A stretch of DNA of 33,248 nucleotides from VBCK01 sp035511515 (lineage in GTDB: Bacteria; Pseudomonadota; Gammaproteobacteria; Burkholderiales; Burkholderiaceae_F): contig DATKFG010000105.1 of the NCBI GenBank assembly GCA_035511515.1, forward strand, positions 1 through 33,248, written 5' to 3'. Position numbers and translations under genes: made by a program. How positions within the stretch are numbered: the stretch's first letter is position 1; every line of letters begins with the position of its first letter. Under the pieces are notes generated by a model. The model had not been told where the DNA came from. It made no database searches and worked only from the letters and a program-made list of their open reading frames with translations. Positions 26,223 to 33,248 of the stretch are shown here, in pieces.

Positions 26223-27935
26223 ATGTCTTCCGTAGCAGCAGAAACCCTGACTCAAAGGGGCGGCGAAAGCTTCGCCGCGATGTTCGAGGAAAGCCTGGCG
26301 CGCCACGAGATGCGCGCCGGCGAAGTGATCACGGCCGAAGTGATCCGGGTCGACATGAATTTCGTCGTCGTCAACGCCGGATTGAAGTCGGAGGCCTACA
26401 TCCCGATCGAGGAGTTCCGCAACGACCTGGGCCAGATCGACGTCAAGCCCGGCGATTTCGTTTCGGTCGCCATCGAATCGCTCGAGAACGGCTACGGGGA
26501 CACGATACTGTCGCGCGACAAGGCCAAGCGGCTGGCGGCGTGGCTGAACCTGGAAAAAGCGCTGGAAAACGGCGAGCTGGTCAGTGGCACGATCACCGGC
26601 AAGGTCAAGGGCGGACTGACCGTGATGACGAACGGCATCCGCGCCTTCCTGCCCGGTTCGCTGGTGGATACGCGCCCGGTCAAGGACACCTCGCCGTACG
26701 AGGGCAAGACCCTCGAATTCAAGGTGATCAAGCTGGACCGCAAGCGCAACAACGTCGTGGTTTCGCGGCGCGCGGTGGTCGAGGCCAGCATGGGCGAGGA
26801 GCGCGCCCGGCTGCTGGAAACGCTGAAGGAAGGCGCGATCGTGCGCGGCACCGTGAAGAACATCACCGATTACGGCGCCTTCGTCGATCTGGGCGGAATC
26901 GACGGTCTGCTGCACATCACCGACCTGGCCTGGCGGCGCGTGCGCCATCCGACCGAGGTGGTGCAGGTCGGCCAGGAGATCACGGCCAAGGTGCTGAAGT
27001 TCGACCAGGAGAAAAACCGCGTCTCGCTGGGCGTGAAGCAGCTCGGCGAGGACCCGTGGGTGGGCCTGGGGCGGCGCTATCCGCACGGCACGCGCCTTTT
27101 CGGCAAGATCACCAACATCACCGACTACGGCGCATTCGTCGAGATCGAGGCCGGCATCGAGGGACTGGTTCACGTTTCCGAGATGGATTGGACCAACAAG
27201 AACGTCGATCCGCGCAAGGTCGTGCAGCTGGGCGACGAGGTCGAGGTGATGGTGCTGGAGATCGACGAGGAGCGCCGCCGCATCTCGCTCGGCATGAAGC
27301 AATGCCGGCCCAATCCGTGGGAGGACTTCTCGCTGTCCCACAAGAAGGGCGACAAGGTCAAGGGCGCGATCAAGTCGATCACGGACTTCGGCGTGTTCAT
27401 CGGGCTGCCGGGCGGGATCGACGGGCTGGTGCATCTGTCGGACCTGTCGTGGAGCGAGCCGGGCGAGGAAGCAGTCCGCAAGTACAAGAAGGGCGAGGAG
27501 CTCGAGGCGGTCGTGCTGGCGATCGACGTGGAGCGCGAGCGCATTTCGCTGGGCGTCAAGCAGCTCGGCGGCGACCCGTTCACCAACTTCGCGCACACCC
27601 ACGAGAAAGGCTCGGTCATCAGCGGCACCGTCAAGAGCGTCGATGCCAAGGGGGCCGTGATCCTGCTGGGCGGGGATGTCGAAGGCTACCTGCGCGCGTC
27701 CGAAATTTCGTCGGACCGGGTCGAGGATGCCCGCAATCACCTGAAGGAGGGCGACGCGGTCTCGGCGATGATCATCAACGTCGATCGCAAGAACCGCACG
27801 TTGAATCTGTCGATCAAGGCCAAGGACAACGCCGACACGGCCGAGACCATGGCGCGCATGCAGTCGGAGGCGACCACCGGGACGACCAATCTGGGCGCGC
27901 TGCTCAAGGCCAAGCTGGATACCCAGCCCAAGTAA
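26223..27935 (+). CDS. rpsA: Small ribosomal subunit protein S1
   Basis: A 570-residue RNA-binding protein that brings mRNA to the 30S subunit. Six S1 (OB-fold) repeats are visible, the later ones with the pattern GTVKNITDYGAFVDL, GLLHITDLAW, and R.SLG.KQ. The motif recurs at about residues 215, 300, 385 and 470. The first two repeats are more divergent, as in E. coli, where they bind the ribosome. The length is close to the E. coli protein (557). The start at 26223 follows AAGGT. It is the first gene after cmk and is followed by ihfB 27 bp downstream. Confidence 0.98.
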   Translation: MSSVAAETLTQRGGESFAAMFEESLARHEMRAGEVITAEVIRVDMNFVVVNAGLKSEAYIPIEEFRNDLGQIDVKPGDFVSVAIESLENGYGDTILSRDKAKRLAAWLNLEKALENGELVSGTITGKVKGGLTVMTNGIRAFLPGSLVDTRPVKDTSPYEGKTLEFKVIKLDRKRNNVVVSRRAVVEASMGEERARLLETLKEGAIVRGTVKNITDYGAFVDLGGIDGLLHITDLAWRRVRHPTEVVQVGQEITAKVLKFDQEKNRVSLGVKQLGEDPWVGLGRRYPHGTRLFGKITNITDYGAFVEIEAGIEGLVHVSEMDWTNKNVDPRKVVQLGDEVEVMVLEIDEERRRISLGMKQCRPNPWEDFSLSHKKGDKVKGAIKSITDFGVFIGLPGGIDGLVHLSDLSWSEPGEEAVRKYKKGEELEAVVLAIDVERERISLGVKQLGGDPFTNFAHTHEKGSVISGTVKSVDAKGAVILLGGDVEGYLRASEISSDRVEDARNHLKEGDAVSAMIINVDRKNRTLNLSIKAKDNADTAETMARMQSEATTGTTNLGALLKAKLDTQPK

Positions 27936-27962
27936 CCGCAACCAACACGGCTGTCGGCGCCT

Positions 27963-28292
27963 ATGTCCTCGCAGCAGGGGATGACCAAGTCGGAGCTGAT
28001 CGCGCGTCTGGCCGAGCGCAATCCGCGCCTGGTCGCGCGCGACGCCGACGAGGCCGTCAAGACGATTCTGGACATGATGAGCGCGGCGCTGATCCAGGCC
28101 GGCCGCATCGAGATCCGGGGCTTCGGCAGCTTTGCGCTGAACTACCGCCCGCCCCGCATCGGGCGCAATCCGAAATCCGGCGAGCGCGTGCAGGTGCCGG
28201 CCAAGTTCGTGCCGCACTTCAAGGCGGGCAAGGAATTGCGCGTCCGGGTCGACGGGGCTGACGAGGCCGAACCGGGGCCGCCGCAACGGTAG
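27963..28292 (+). CDS. ihfB: Integration host factor subunit beta
   Basis: A 109-residue DNA-bending HU/IHF-family subunit; with IhfA it bends DNA at specific sites. The homologous start MTKSELIARLAERNP is at 27981. The ATG at 27963 adds six residues, and neither has a well-spaced ribosome binding site. GRIEIRGFGSFALNYRPPR and the GRNPKSGERVQVP arm, with the intercalating proline, are typical. The tail DEAEPGPPQR is slightly longer than usual. It lies between rpsA and lapA, as in most proteobacteria. Confidence 0.95.
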   Translation: MSSQQGMTKSELIARLAERNPRLVARDADEAVKTILDMMSAALIQAGRIEIRGFGSFALNYRPPRIGRNPKSGERVQVPAKFVPHFKAGKELRVRVDGADEAEPGPPQR

Positions 28293-28305
28293 CTCCGGGG
28301 CCCCC

Positions 28306-28665
28306 ATGGACTTGATCGGCTGGCTGCTGCGGCTGATTTTCTTCATTCTGGCGCTCTGGTTCGCGCTGCAGAACACCGTGCCTGTGCCGCTGCGGCTCAG
28401 TCCCACCCAGGGTTGGAGCCAGGTCCCGCTGGTGGTCGTGATCCTGGCCTGCTTCGTAGCCGGCGCCGTCGCCGGCATGCTGGCGCTGGTGCCTTACATG
28501 GTGCGGCAGCGCCGGCGCATCGCGCTGTTGTCGCGCGCCGGCGGGCAGCAACCGCAAACGGGGAACTCGCGCACCGAGATCGCCGCCGAGAGCCTGACCG
28601 ACGTGGCGCGCCGGGTCGGGGCGGTCGGCGGACTGGATACGGAGACTCGGACGCGCCAGCGCTGA
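28306..28665 (+). CDS. lapA: Lipopolysaccharide assembly protein A domain protein
   Basis: A 119-residue inner-membrane protein (DUF1049). Two membrane helices (about residues 4-21 and 40-64) are joined by the typical NTVPVPLRLSP loop, and a basic cytoplasmic tail with MVRQRRRIALL follows. With LapB it takes part in controlling LPS synthesis through FtsH-mediated LpxC turnover. The spacing to lapB is 7 bp. Confidence 0.88.
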   Translation: MDLIGWLLRLIFFILALWFALQNTVPVPLRLSPTQGWSQVPLVVVILACFVAGAVAGMLALVPYMVRQRRRIALLSRAGGQQPQTGNSRTEIAAESLTDVARRVGAVGGLDTETRTRQR

Positions 28666-28672
28666 GGGCTCG

Positions 28673-29842
28673 ATGGAATTCGAACCGTGGTACCTGTCGG
28701 CGCTGCCCGTGCTGTTCGGGGTCGGCTGGTGGGCGCGTGGTCACGAGTCGCGCGTGCGGGCCGCCGATCAGGGCTCAGCGCCGCGCTCGCTGTTTCGCGG
28801 CCTGCAGCTGCTGCTCAGCGACCAGCCGGATCGCGCCATCGATGCCTTCATCGAGGTGGTCAAGCTCGACCCCGAGACGATCGAGCTTCACTATGCGCTG
28901 GGGAGCCTGTTCCGCCGTCGTGGCGAGATCGACCGGGCGGTGCGGATCCACAATTACTTGCTCAGCCGCGCCGATCTGCCGGCATCGGAACGGGCCAACG
29001 CGCTCGCTGAGCTCGGCCGCGATTACCTGAAGGGCGGCATGCTCGATCGTGCCGAGAACGCGTTTCGCCGGCTGCTGGAGGAGCGGATGCACCGCTTCGA
29101 GGCGTTGCGCTCGCTGCTGCGGATCTACCAGATGGAACGCGAGTGGTTGCGCGCCATCGAGTGCGCCCAGCGTCTGGAAGGCGAGGCCGGCGAGACCCAC
29201 AAGACAGCGACCGCGCATTTCCACTGCGAGCTGGCCGAACAGGCGATCGCCGCCGGCGATCTGGACCAGGCCGGCGTGCAGCTGCAGGCGGCGCTGGCGG
29301 CGCACCGCAAATCGGTGCGCGCGACGATCCTGTCGGGTGATGTGGCCATGCGAGGCGGCCGGCCCGCCGATGCCATCGGGCAATGGTTGAGGATCGCCGC
29401 CGAGGCGCCCGACTACATGCCGCTGGTGATGGACCGGCTGATGGCGGCATTGGATGCGCAGAGTCGGCGCGGCGAAGCCGCTGTGCTGCTGCGGCGCAGC
29501 CTGCAGGAGCACCCGTCGATCGATTCGCTGGACCTGGGCTGCCGATGGATCCGCGAGTGGGAAGGGGACGCGGCGGCCGAAGCGCTGCTGCGCGAGGAAC
29601 TCAAGCGCCACCCGTCGCTGCTGGGATTCGAGCGGCTGCTGGCGATCCGCGGCGATCCGGTCGCGGCCGATCCCGAACTGGCGTTGCTGCGCGGACTGAT
29701 CCAGACCCATGCGCAGAAGCTGGCGCGCTATCGTTGCAACCGGTGCGGCTTTCGCAGCCGCGAGTTCTACTGGAACTGCCCGGGCTGCACCAGCTGGGAC
29801 AGCTACCCGCCCCGGCGCATCGAGGAACTGGAGGTCACATGA
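28673..29842 (+). CDS. lapB: Lipopolysaccharide assembly protein B (TPR protein)
   Basis: A 389-residue protein with an N-terminal membrane anchor (about 7-22), then TPR units (from SDQPDRAIDAFIEVVKLDP onward). It ends in a rubredoxin-like zinc knuckle YRCNRCGF ... NCPGCTSWDSYPP. All four cysteines are present. In E. coli LapB (YciM) recruits LpxC to FtsH for degradation. The stop overlaps the cysM start as ATGA, so the two are translationally coupled. Confidence 0.94.
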   Translation: MEFEPWYLSALPVLFGVGWWARGHESRVRAADQGSAPRSLFRGLQLLLSDQPDRAIDAFIEVVKLDPETIELHYALGSLFRRRGEIDRAVRIHNYLLSRADLPASERANALAELGRDYLKGGMLDRAENAFRRLLEERMHRFEALRSLLRIYQMEREWLRAIECAQRLEGEAGETHKTATAHFHCELAEQAIAAGDLDQAGVQLQAALAAHRKSVRATILSGDVAMRGGRPADAIGQWLRIAAEAPDYMPLVMDRLMAALDAQSRRGEAAVLLRRSLQEHPSIDSLDLGCRWIREWEGDAAAEALLREELKRHPSLLGFERLLAIRGDPVAADPELALLRGLIQTHAQKLARYRCNRCGFRSREFYWNCPGCTSWDSYPPRRIEELEVT

Positions 29843-30786
29843 AAGCACCCGGGCGGCCCGATCCGGATCGCGACGCCCTGGCCGGCGCAGCGACGGTCGA
29901 GTCGACCATCGGCAACACGCCGCTGGTTCGGTTGCAGCGGATGCCCGGGCCGGAAGTGGCCCGGCGCGGCACGGTCGTCCTGGCCAAGCTCGAGGGCAAC
30001 AACCCCGGCGGCTCGGTGAAGGACCGGCCGGCTCTGTCGATGATCCGGCGCGCCCAGGAGCGCGGCGAGATCAAGCCGGGCGACCGCCTGATCGAGGCCA
30101 CCAGCGGCAACACCGGCATCGCGCTGGCGATGATCGCCGCGATGCGCGGATTTCGGATGACGCTGATCATGCCGGACAACCTGTCGGCGGAGCGGCGCGC
30201 CCCGATGCGCGCCTACGGGGCCGAGCTGATCCTGACGCCGGCGTCCAAGGGGGGCATGGAATACGCGCGCGACCTGGCGCTGCAGATGCAGGCGCGCGGC
30301 GAGGGTCGGGTGCTCGATCAGTTCGCCAATCCCGACAATCCCGCGGCCCACTACGAAACCACCGGCCCGGAGCTGTGGCGCGACACCGGCGGCAGCATCA
30401 CCCACTTCGTCTCCAGCATGGGCACGACCGGCACGATCATGGGCGTGGGGCGCTTCCTGAAGGAGAAAAATCCCGCCATCCAGATCATCGGGGCGCAGCC
30501 GTCCGAAGGCTCGCAGATTCCGGGCATTCGCAAATGGTCGCCCGAATATGTGCCGAAGATCTACGAGGCCTCGCGCGTGGACCGGATCGAATACGTCACC
30601 CAGGCCGAGGCCGAGGACATGGCGCGCCGGATGGCGGCCGAGGAAGGCATCTTCGGCGGCATCTCCTCCGGCGGCGCGCTCGTGATCGCGCTGCGGCTGG
30701 CCGCCCAGGTGCAACACGCCGTGATCGTGTACGTCGTGTGCGACCGGGGCGACCGCTACCTGTCGACCGCGGTTTTCGGAAATTGA
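29839..30786 (+). CDS. cysM: Cysteine synthase B
   Basis: A 315-residue PLP-dependent O-acetylserine sulfhydrylase that can also use thiosulfate. The PLP lysine is Lys61 in NNPGGSVKDRPAL, a CysM-type motif. ATSGNTGIALA binds the substrate carboxylate, and the GTTGTIMGVGRFL loop binds the PLP phosphate. The start ATGA overlaps the lapB stop. If the serC remnant reflects genuine loss, the serine feeding this pathway must come from another route or a relocated gene. Confidence 0.95.
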   Translation: MKAPGRPDPDRDALAGAATVESTIGNTPLVRLQRMPGPEVARRGTVVLAKLEGNNPGGSVKDRPALSMIRRAQERGEIKPGDRLIEATSGNTGIALAMIAAMRGFRMTLIMPDNLSAERRAPMRAYGAELILTPASKGGMEYARDLALQMQARGEGRVLDQFANPDNPAAHYETTGPELWRDTGGSITHFVSSMGTTGTIMGVGRFLKEKNPAIQIIGAQPSEGSQIPGIRKWSPEYVPKIYEASRVDRIEYVTQAEAEDMARRMAAEEGIFGGISSGGALVIALRLAAQVQHAVIVYVVCDRGDRYLSTAVFGN

Positions 30787-30799
30787 GCGCTGCCGCTCA
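30784..30799. terminator. Hairpin spanning both stop codons of the convergent genes
   Basis: TGAGCG-CTGC-CGCTCA is a perfect 6-bp stem with a 4-nt loop. The cysM stop (30784-30786) and the opposing gene's stop (30797-30799) form the outer ends of the same stem. No T-tract follows on either side, so termination efficiency is uncertain. Confidence 0.45.
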
Positions 30800-31360
30800 G
30801 CCCCTGGGCCACAGCCAGCCGAACATGCCCGCCATCAACGCCGCGTAGATCAGCCCGTCGATGGTGTACCTGATCGTGGTGGCCCACGAGCGGTGGTACC
30901 AGATCGACATCTGCCACAGCGCCAGCGCGTAGCCGACGAACGCCACCGTCCCGGTGATCCGGAACACCTTCAGGTACGCAGCGCCCGACGGCAGCGTGCT
31001 GCAGGCGATGTAGGCGGCGAACACGCCGACGACCAGGCCGTACACGAACCATAAAGCGAGCGGCTTGTTCATCGAGAACGGGCCGTTGGCCATTACCGTC
31101 ATTATCAACACCGGCCCCTTCTTGAGCTTGTCCTGGAACTGCGGCGTCTTCATCTGCGCGAACTCGCCAGGCCGCGGCACCATGTAGTCGCCGGGTGCAA
31201 TGGCCAGTGGACGCAGCGCGTCCATCAACTCGGCTTCCTTTGGCACCGCGCCATAGTCGGCGTGGTGCCAGGGCAGCGCCATGTGGATCACGGAACTGGC
31301 GATGAACACGGCCACGGCCGACAGCAGGATCGGCAGCCACAACGAGCACAGACTGGTCAT
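30797..31360 (-). CDS. Conserved hypothetical inner-membrane protein
   Basis: A 187-residue protein. Hydrophobic segments lie at about residues 7-30, 102-122, 131-152 and 164-184. A soluble loop of about 70 residues sits between the first and second (with HHADYGAVPKEAELMDALRP and VPRPGEFAQMKTP). The overall architecture is a long periplasmic or cytoplasmic loop, then three helices, with charged residues such as KKGPVLIMTVM before the second helix. I do not recognise the family by function. The ATG at 31360 has a GGGAGC site. It converges on cysM with a 10-bp gap and diverges from the transporter unit. Confidence 0.8.
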   Translation of the reverse strand: MTSLCSLWLPILLSAVAVFIASSVIHMALPWHHADYGAVPKEAELMDALRPLAIAPGDYMVPRPGEFAQMKTPQFQDKLKKGPVLIMTVMANGPFSMNKPLALWFVYGLVVGVFAAYIACSTLPSGAAYLKVFRITGTVAFVGYALALWQMSIWYHRSWATTIRYTIDGLIYAALMAGMFGWLWPRG

Positions 31361-31576
31361 ACGGCTCCCCCTCTGAGATTTTCGAGTTTTGGGGCGCCGA
31401 TTATCGAACGGCCAGCCGCGCCCGGCTCAACCCGATCACACGATCACGCCACGCAGTTCACCGCCCCCGGCGCCGGTGTTGAGCGTAGTACCTTGAAAAT
31501 AATGCGAAAGAGAGGGCGACGTCCAGTTTCCTGGATATTGGCCGGAAAGATTGTGCGCCGCATCATCGGAATTTTG

Positions 31577-31606
31577 TTGACTAGGTCGTGGTATGTCACA
31601 TACCGT
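31577..31606 (+). promoter_or_regulatory. Probable promoter of the transporter-ThDP enzyme unit
   Basis: A -35 TTGACT (31577-31582) is followed after 18 nt by a poor -10 TACCGT (31601-31606). The near-consensus -35 with a weak -10 fits a regulated promoter. It lies about 110 bp before the GTG start of the transporter. Confidence 0.4.
31590..31604. promoter_or_regulatory. Palindromic operator-like site
   Basis: GGTATG-TCA-CATACC is a perfect inverted repeat with 6-bp arms and a 3-nt spacer. It falls between the -35 and -10 elements and reaches the -10. The symmetry and position suggest a dimeric repressor. The arms resemble FadR-subfamily GntR sites only loosely, and no regulator gene is in the window. 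Confidence 0.5.
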
Positions 31607-31716
31607 ATATCACGTGGTGCATCCAATCCAACGCTTGCACCCAGGTTCGGAGCAGCGATCCACAAGGCCGCCTGCAACGCAACGCAAGCCGATCGCCGTC
31701 GAAACTGGGAGATTCC

Positions 31717-33075
31717 GTGCAAGCGAAATCGTCGAGTTTTTCTTTGCTGGCCGGCCCGTGGCAGCAGTTGGCGCTGGGAATCGTGTGCATGGCATGCGTG
31801 GCCAATCTGCAGTACGGCTGGACCCTGTTCGTGGCTCCGATCGACGCCAAATTCCACTGGGGTCGCGCCGCCATCCAGGTGGCCTTCTCGGTGTTCGTTT
31901 TCGTCGAGACCTGGCTGATTCCGATCGAGGGCTACCTGGTGGACCGCTACGGACCGCGCTGGGTCGTGATGGTCGGCGCGGTCCTGGTCGCGCTGTGCTG
32001 GGTGGTGAACTCGTTCGCCGACAACCTGATGCTGCTGTATCTGGGCGCCGCGCTCGGGGGCATCGGAACCGGATGCGTGTATGGGACTTGCGTGGGCAAC
32101 GCGCTGAAGTGGTTTCCGGGGCGCCGCGGTCTGGCCGCCGGCTGCACGGCGGCCGGCTTCGGCGCGGGCGCCGCACTGACGGTGGTGCCGATCGGCAACA
32201 TGATCGAAGCGGCCGGCTACCAGCACACGTTCTTCGTGTTCGGAATCCTGCAGGGGAGCATCGTTTTGTTGATGGCGCTGGGTATGGTCAAAGCACCCGA
32301 GCAGGCGCACGGCGTAGTGGCGCCGCGCCATGCCAGCCCGCACGGCGATTGCCCGCCGGCCAGGGTGCTGCGCACGCCGCTGTTCTGGGTGATGTACGCG
32401 ATGTTCGTGCTGGTGGCCGCCGGCGGCCTGATGATGGCCGCCTCGCTGGCACCGATCGCCAAGGACTTCCGGCTCGACAAGCTGCCGGTTCACCTGCTGT
32501 GGTGGACGCTGCCGGCCTTGAGCTTCGCGCTGGCGCTGGACCGCGTGCTCGATGGCGTGGGCCGGCCGTTCTTCGGCTGGATCTCGGATCGGATCGGGCG
32601 CGAGAACACGATGTTTATCGCGTTCGGCATCGGGGCCACGGCGCTGTACACGCTGACGCGGATCGGCGCCGACCCGGTCGGTTTCGTGATCTTCACGGCG
32701 CTGTACTTCGGGGTGTTCGGAGAGATCTACAGCCTGTTTCCGGCGACGCAGGGCGACACGTTCGGCCCGAAGTTCGCCGCCTCCAACGCCGGGATGCTGT
32801 ACACGGCCAAGGGGACCGCGGCGTTTCTGGTCCCGTTGGCGGCCTCCGTTGCCAGCACGTACGGATGGATCGCCGTTTTCTGGGTGGCCATCGGATTCAA
32901 CGTTGCGGCCGCACTGCTGGCCCTGTTCGTGCTCAAGCCGATGCGCGCCGGCTGGTACGCGGCCGGGGCGCGCGCGACCGAAACGCCAGGGGCGGTCGAA
33001 GCGACACCTCTGGTAGTCGAATCGATTGCGGCCGTGCCCGCTGAATACTCGTTCATTGACAGGAGTCGCACATGA
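31717..33075 (+). CDS. OFA-family MFS transporter (oxalate/formate antiporter-like)
   Basis: A 452-residue major facilitator with twelve predicted helices. The N-terminal GPWQQLALGIVCMACVANLQYGWTLFV (in parts), GYLVDRYGPRWVVMVGA and GGIGTGCVYGTCVGNALKWF match the OFA family, which exchanges oxalate, formate and related carboxylates. A second half begins near residue 215 with TPLFWVMYAMFV; GWISDRIGREN is the repeated loop motif. The GTG at 31717 with GGGAG 6 nt upstream is chosen because homology and hydrophobicity begin just after it. The longer frame from 31588 would read the promoter palindrome. The stop overlaps the next ATG (ATGA), so the transporter and the enzyme are coupled. Confidence 0.87.
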   Translation: MQAKSSSFSLLAGPWQQLALGIVCMACVANLQYGWTLFVAPIDAKFHWGRAAIQVAFSVFVFVETWLIPIEGYLVDRYGPRWVVMVGAVLVALCWVVNSFADNLMLLYLGAALGGIGTGCVYGTCVGNALKWFPGRRGLAAGCTAAGFGAGAALTVVPIGNMIEAAGYQHTFFVFGILQGSIVLLMALGMVKAPEQAHGVVAPRHASPHGDCPPARVLRTPLFWVMYAMFVLVAAGGLMMAASLAPIAKDFRLDKLPVHLLWWTLPALSFALALDRVLDGVGRPFFGWISDRIGRENTMFIAFGIGATALYTLTRIGADPVGFVIFTALYFGVFGEIYSLFPATQGDTFGPKFAASNAGMLYTAKGTAAFLVPLAASVASTYGWIAVFWVAIGFNVAAALLALFVLKPMRAGWYAAGARATETPGAVEATPLVVESIAAVPAEYSFIDRSRT

Positions 33076-33248
33076 CGGTTGCAACCGCACCTTCCAGCCG
33101 GGTTCAGACCACGACCGCCGAAGACACGCTGAAGGCGAAGAGCCGGCAGGCCGGAGTGGTGTCGGGGGGGCACCTGGTGGCCAAGGCGCTCAAGAGCGAG
33201 GGGGTCGACACGATCTTCACGCTGTGCGGCGGGCACATCATCGACATT
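33072..33248 (+). CDS. Thiamine-diphosphate-dependent enzyme, N-terminal part (cut by the window edge)
   Basis: 59 codons are visible. After a leader of about 28 residues, VSGGHLVAKALKSEGVDTIF and TLCGGHIIDI are the start of the Pyr domain of the acetolactate synthase/2-hydroxyacyl-CoA lyase/oxalyl-CoA decarboxylase superfamily. The catalytic Glu and the Mg-ThDP motif lie beyond the edge. The N-terminus is more like acetolactate synthase-type or acyl-CoA lyase proteins than canonical oxalyl-CoA decarboxylase. It is coupled to the transporter by ATGA, with AGGAG upstream. Confidence 0.8.
   Translation, partial: MTVATAPSSRVQTTTAEDTLKAKSRQAGVVSGGHLVAKALKSEGVDTIFTLCGGHIIDI

Larger units (their letters stand above)
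31361..31716. other. Divergent promoter region of the membrane protein and the OFA transporter
   Basis: No gene is seen here. A plus-strand frame is open through it, but its codons do not look like protein, and the transporter homology begins only at 31717. The region contains the promoter/palindrome pair listed separately and a leader of about 110 bp before the transporter. Confidence 0.5.

Overview
The window looks like chromosome from a GC-rich betaproteobacterium, most likely of the Burkholderiales. Two things point there. The gene order gyrA-(serC)-pheA-hisC-tyrA-aroA-cmk-rpsA-ihfB-lapA-lapB-cysM, with ompA, ubiG and gph just upstream, is the betaproteobacterial arrangement. The tmRNA also encodes a proteolysis tag ending ERFALAA. 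No taxon below this level can be supported from the sequence alone.

Region 1 (about 1-11,900) is accessory DNA with looser coding density, visibly lower GC, and several broken or chimeric genes. It holds a large MalT-like STAND ATPase fused to a SARP/BTAD activator domain, with a small companion ORF. It also carries a set of exported proteins: a GloVer-repeat protein, a GDSL/SGNH hydrolase, a beta-propeller lipoprotein and a small lipoprotein that has a partial copy elsewhere. Further on are a PH-like membrane protein, a truncated VOC (glyoxalase-fold) gene and a DUF2314-DUF2185 immunity-like protein. It ends with a small excisionase-like HTH gene whose frame runs into the 3' end of ssrA. The region abuts the 3' end of tmRNA, a classic integration hotspot, but no integrase or second att copy lies in the window.

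Region 2 (11,910-14,521) holds ssrA (minus strand), then a periplasmic SBP56-family methanethiol oxidase (mtoX) with its SCO-type copper chaperone. The MauG genes usually found in such operons are absent.

Region 3 (14,475-18,086, minus strand) holds gph, ubiG, an OmpA-family protein with 31 consecutive prolines, and a TRZ/ATZ-type amidohydrolase.

Region 4 (18,137-30,786, plus strand) is the tightly packed core cluster. It covers DNA gyrase A, aromatic amino acid and histidine biosynthesis (pheA, hisC, tyrA, aroA), CMP kinase, ribosomal protein S1, IHF-beta, the LapA/LapB proteins that control LPS synthesis, and CysM. Start and stop codons often overlap. The normal serC between gyrA and pheA survives only as a 30-codon remnant next to a REP-like palindrome.

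Region 5 (30,797 to the end) holds a convergent membrane protein of unknown function. It is followed by a separate unit: an OFA-family MFS carboxylate transporter translationally coupled to a thiamine-diphosphate enzyme cut by the window edge, with a palindrome in its apparent promoter.

The most notable points are the serC deletion, the decayed ssrA-proximal region, the mauG-less mtoX-SCO pair, the polyproline OmpA, and the transporter-lyase unit with its operator-like site.
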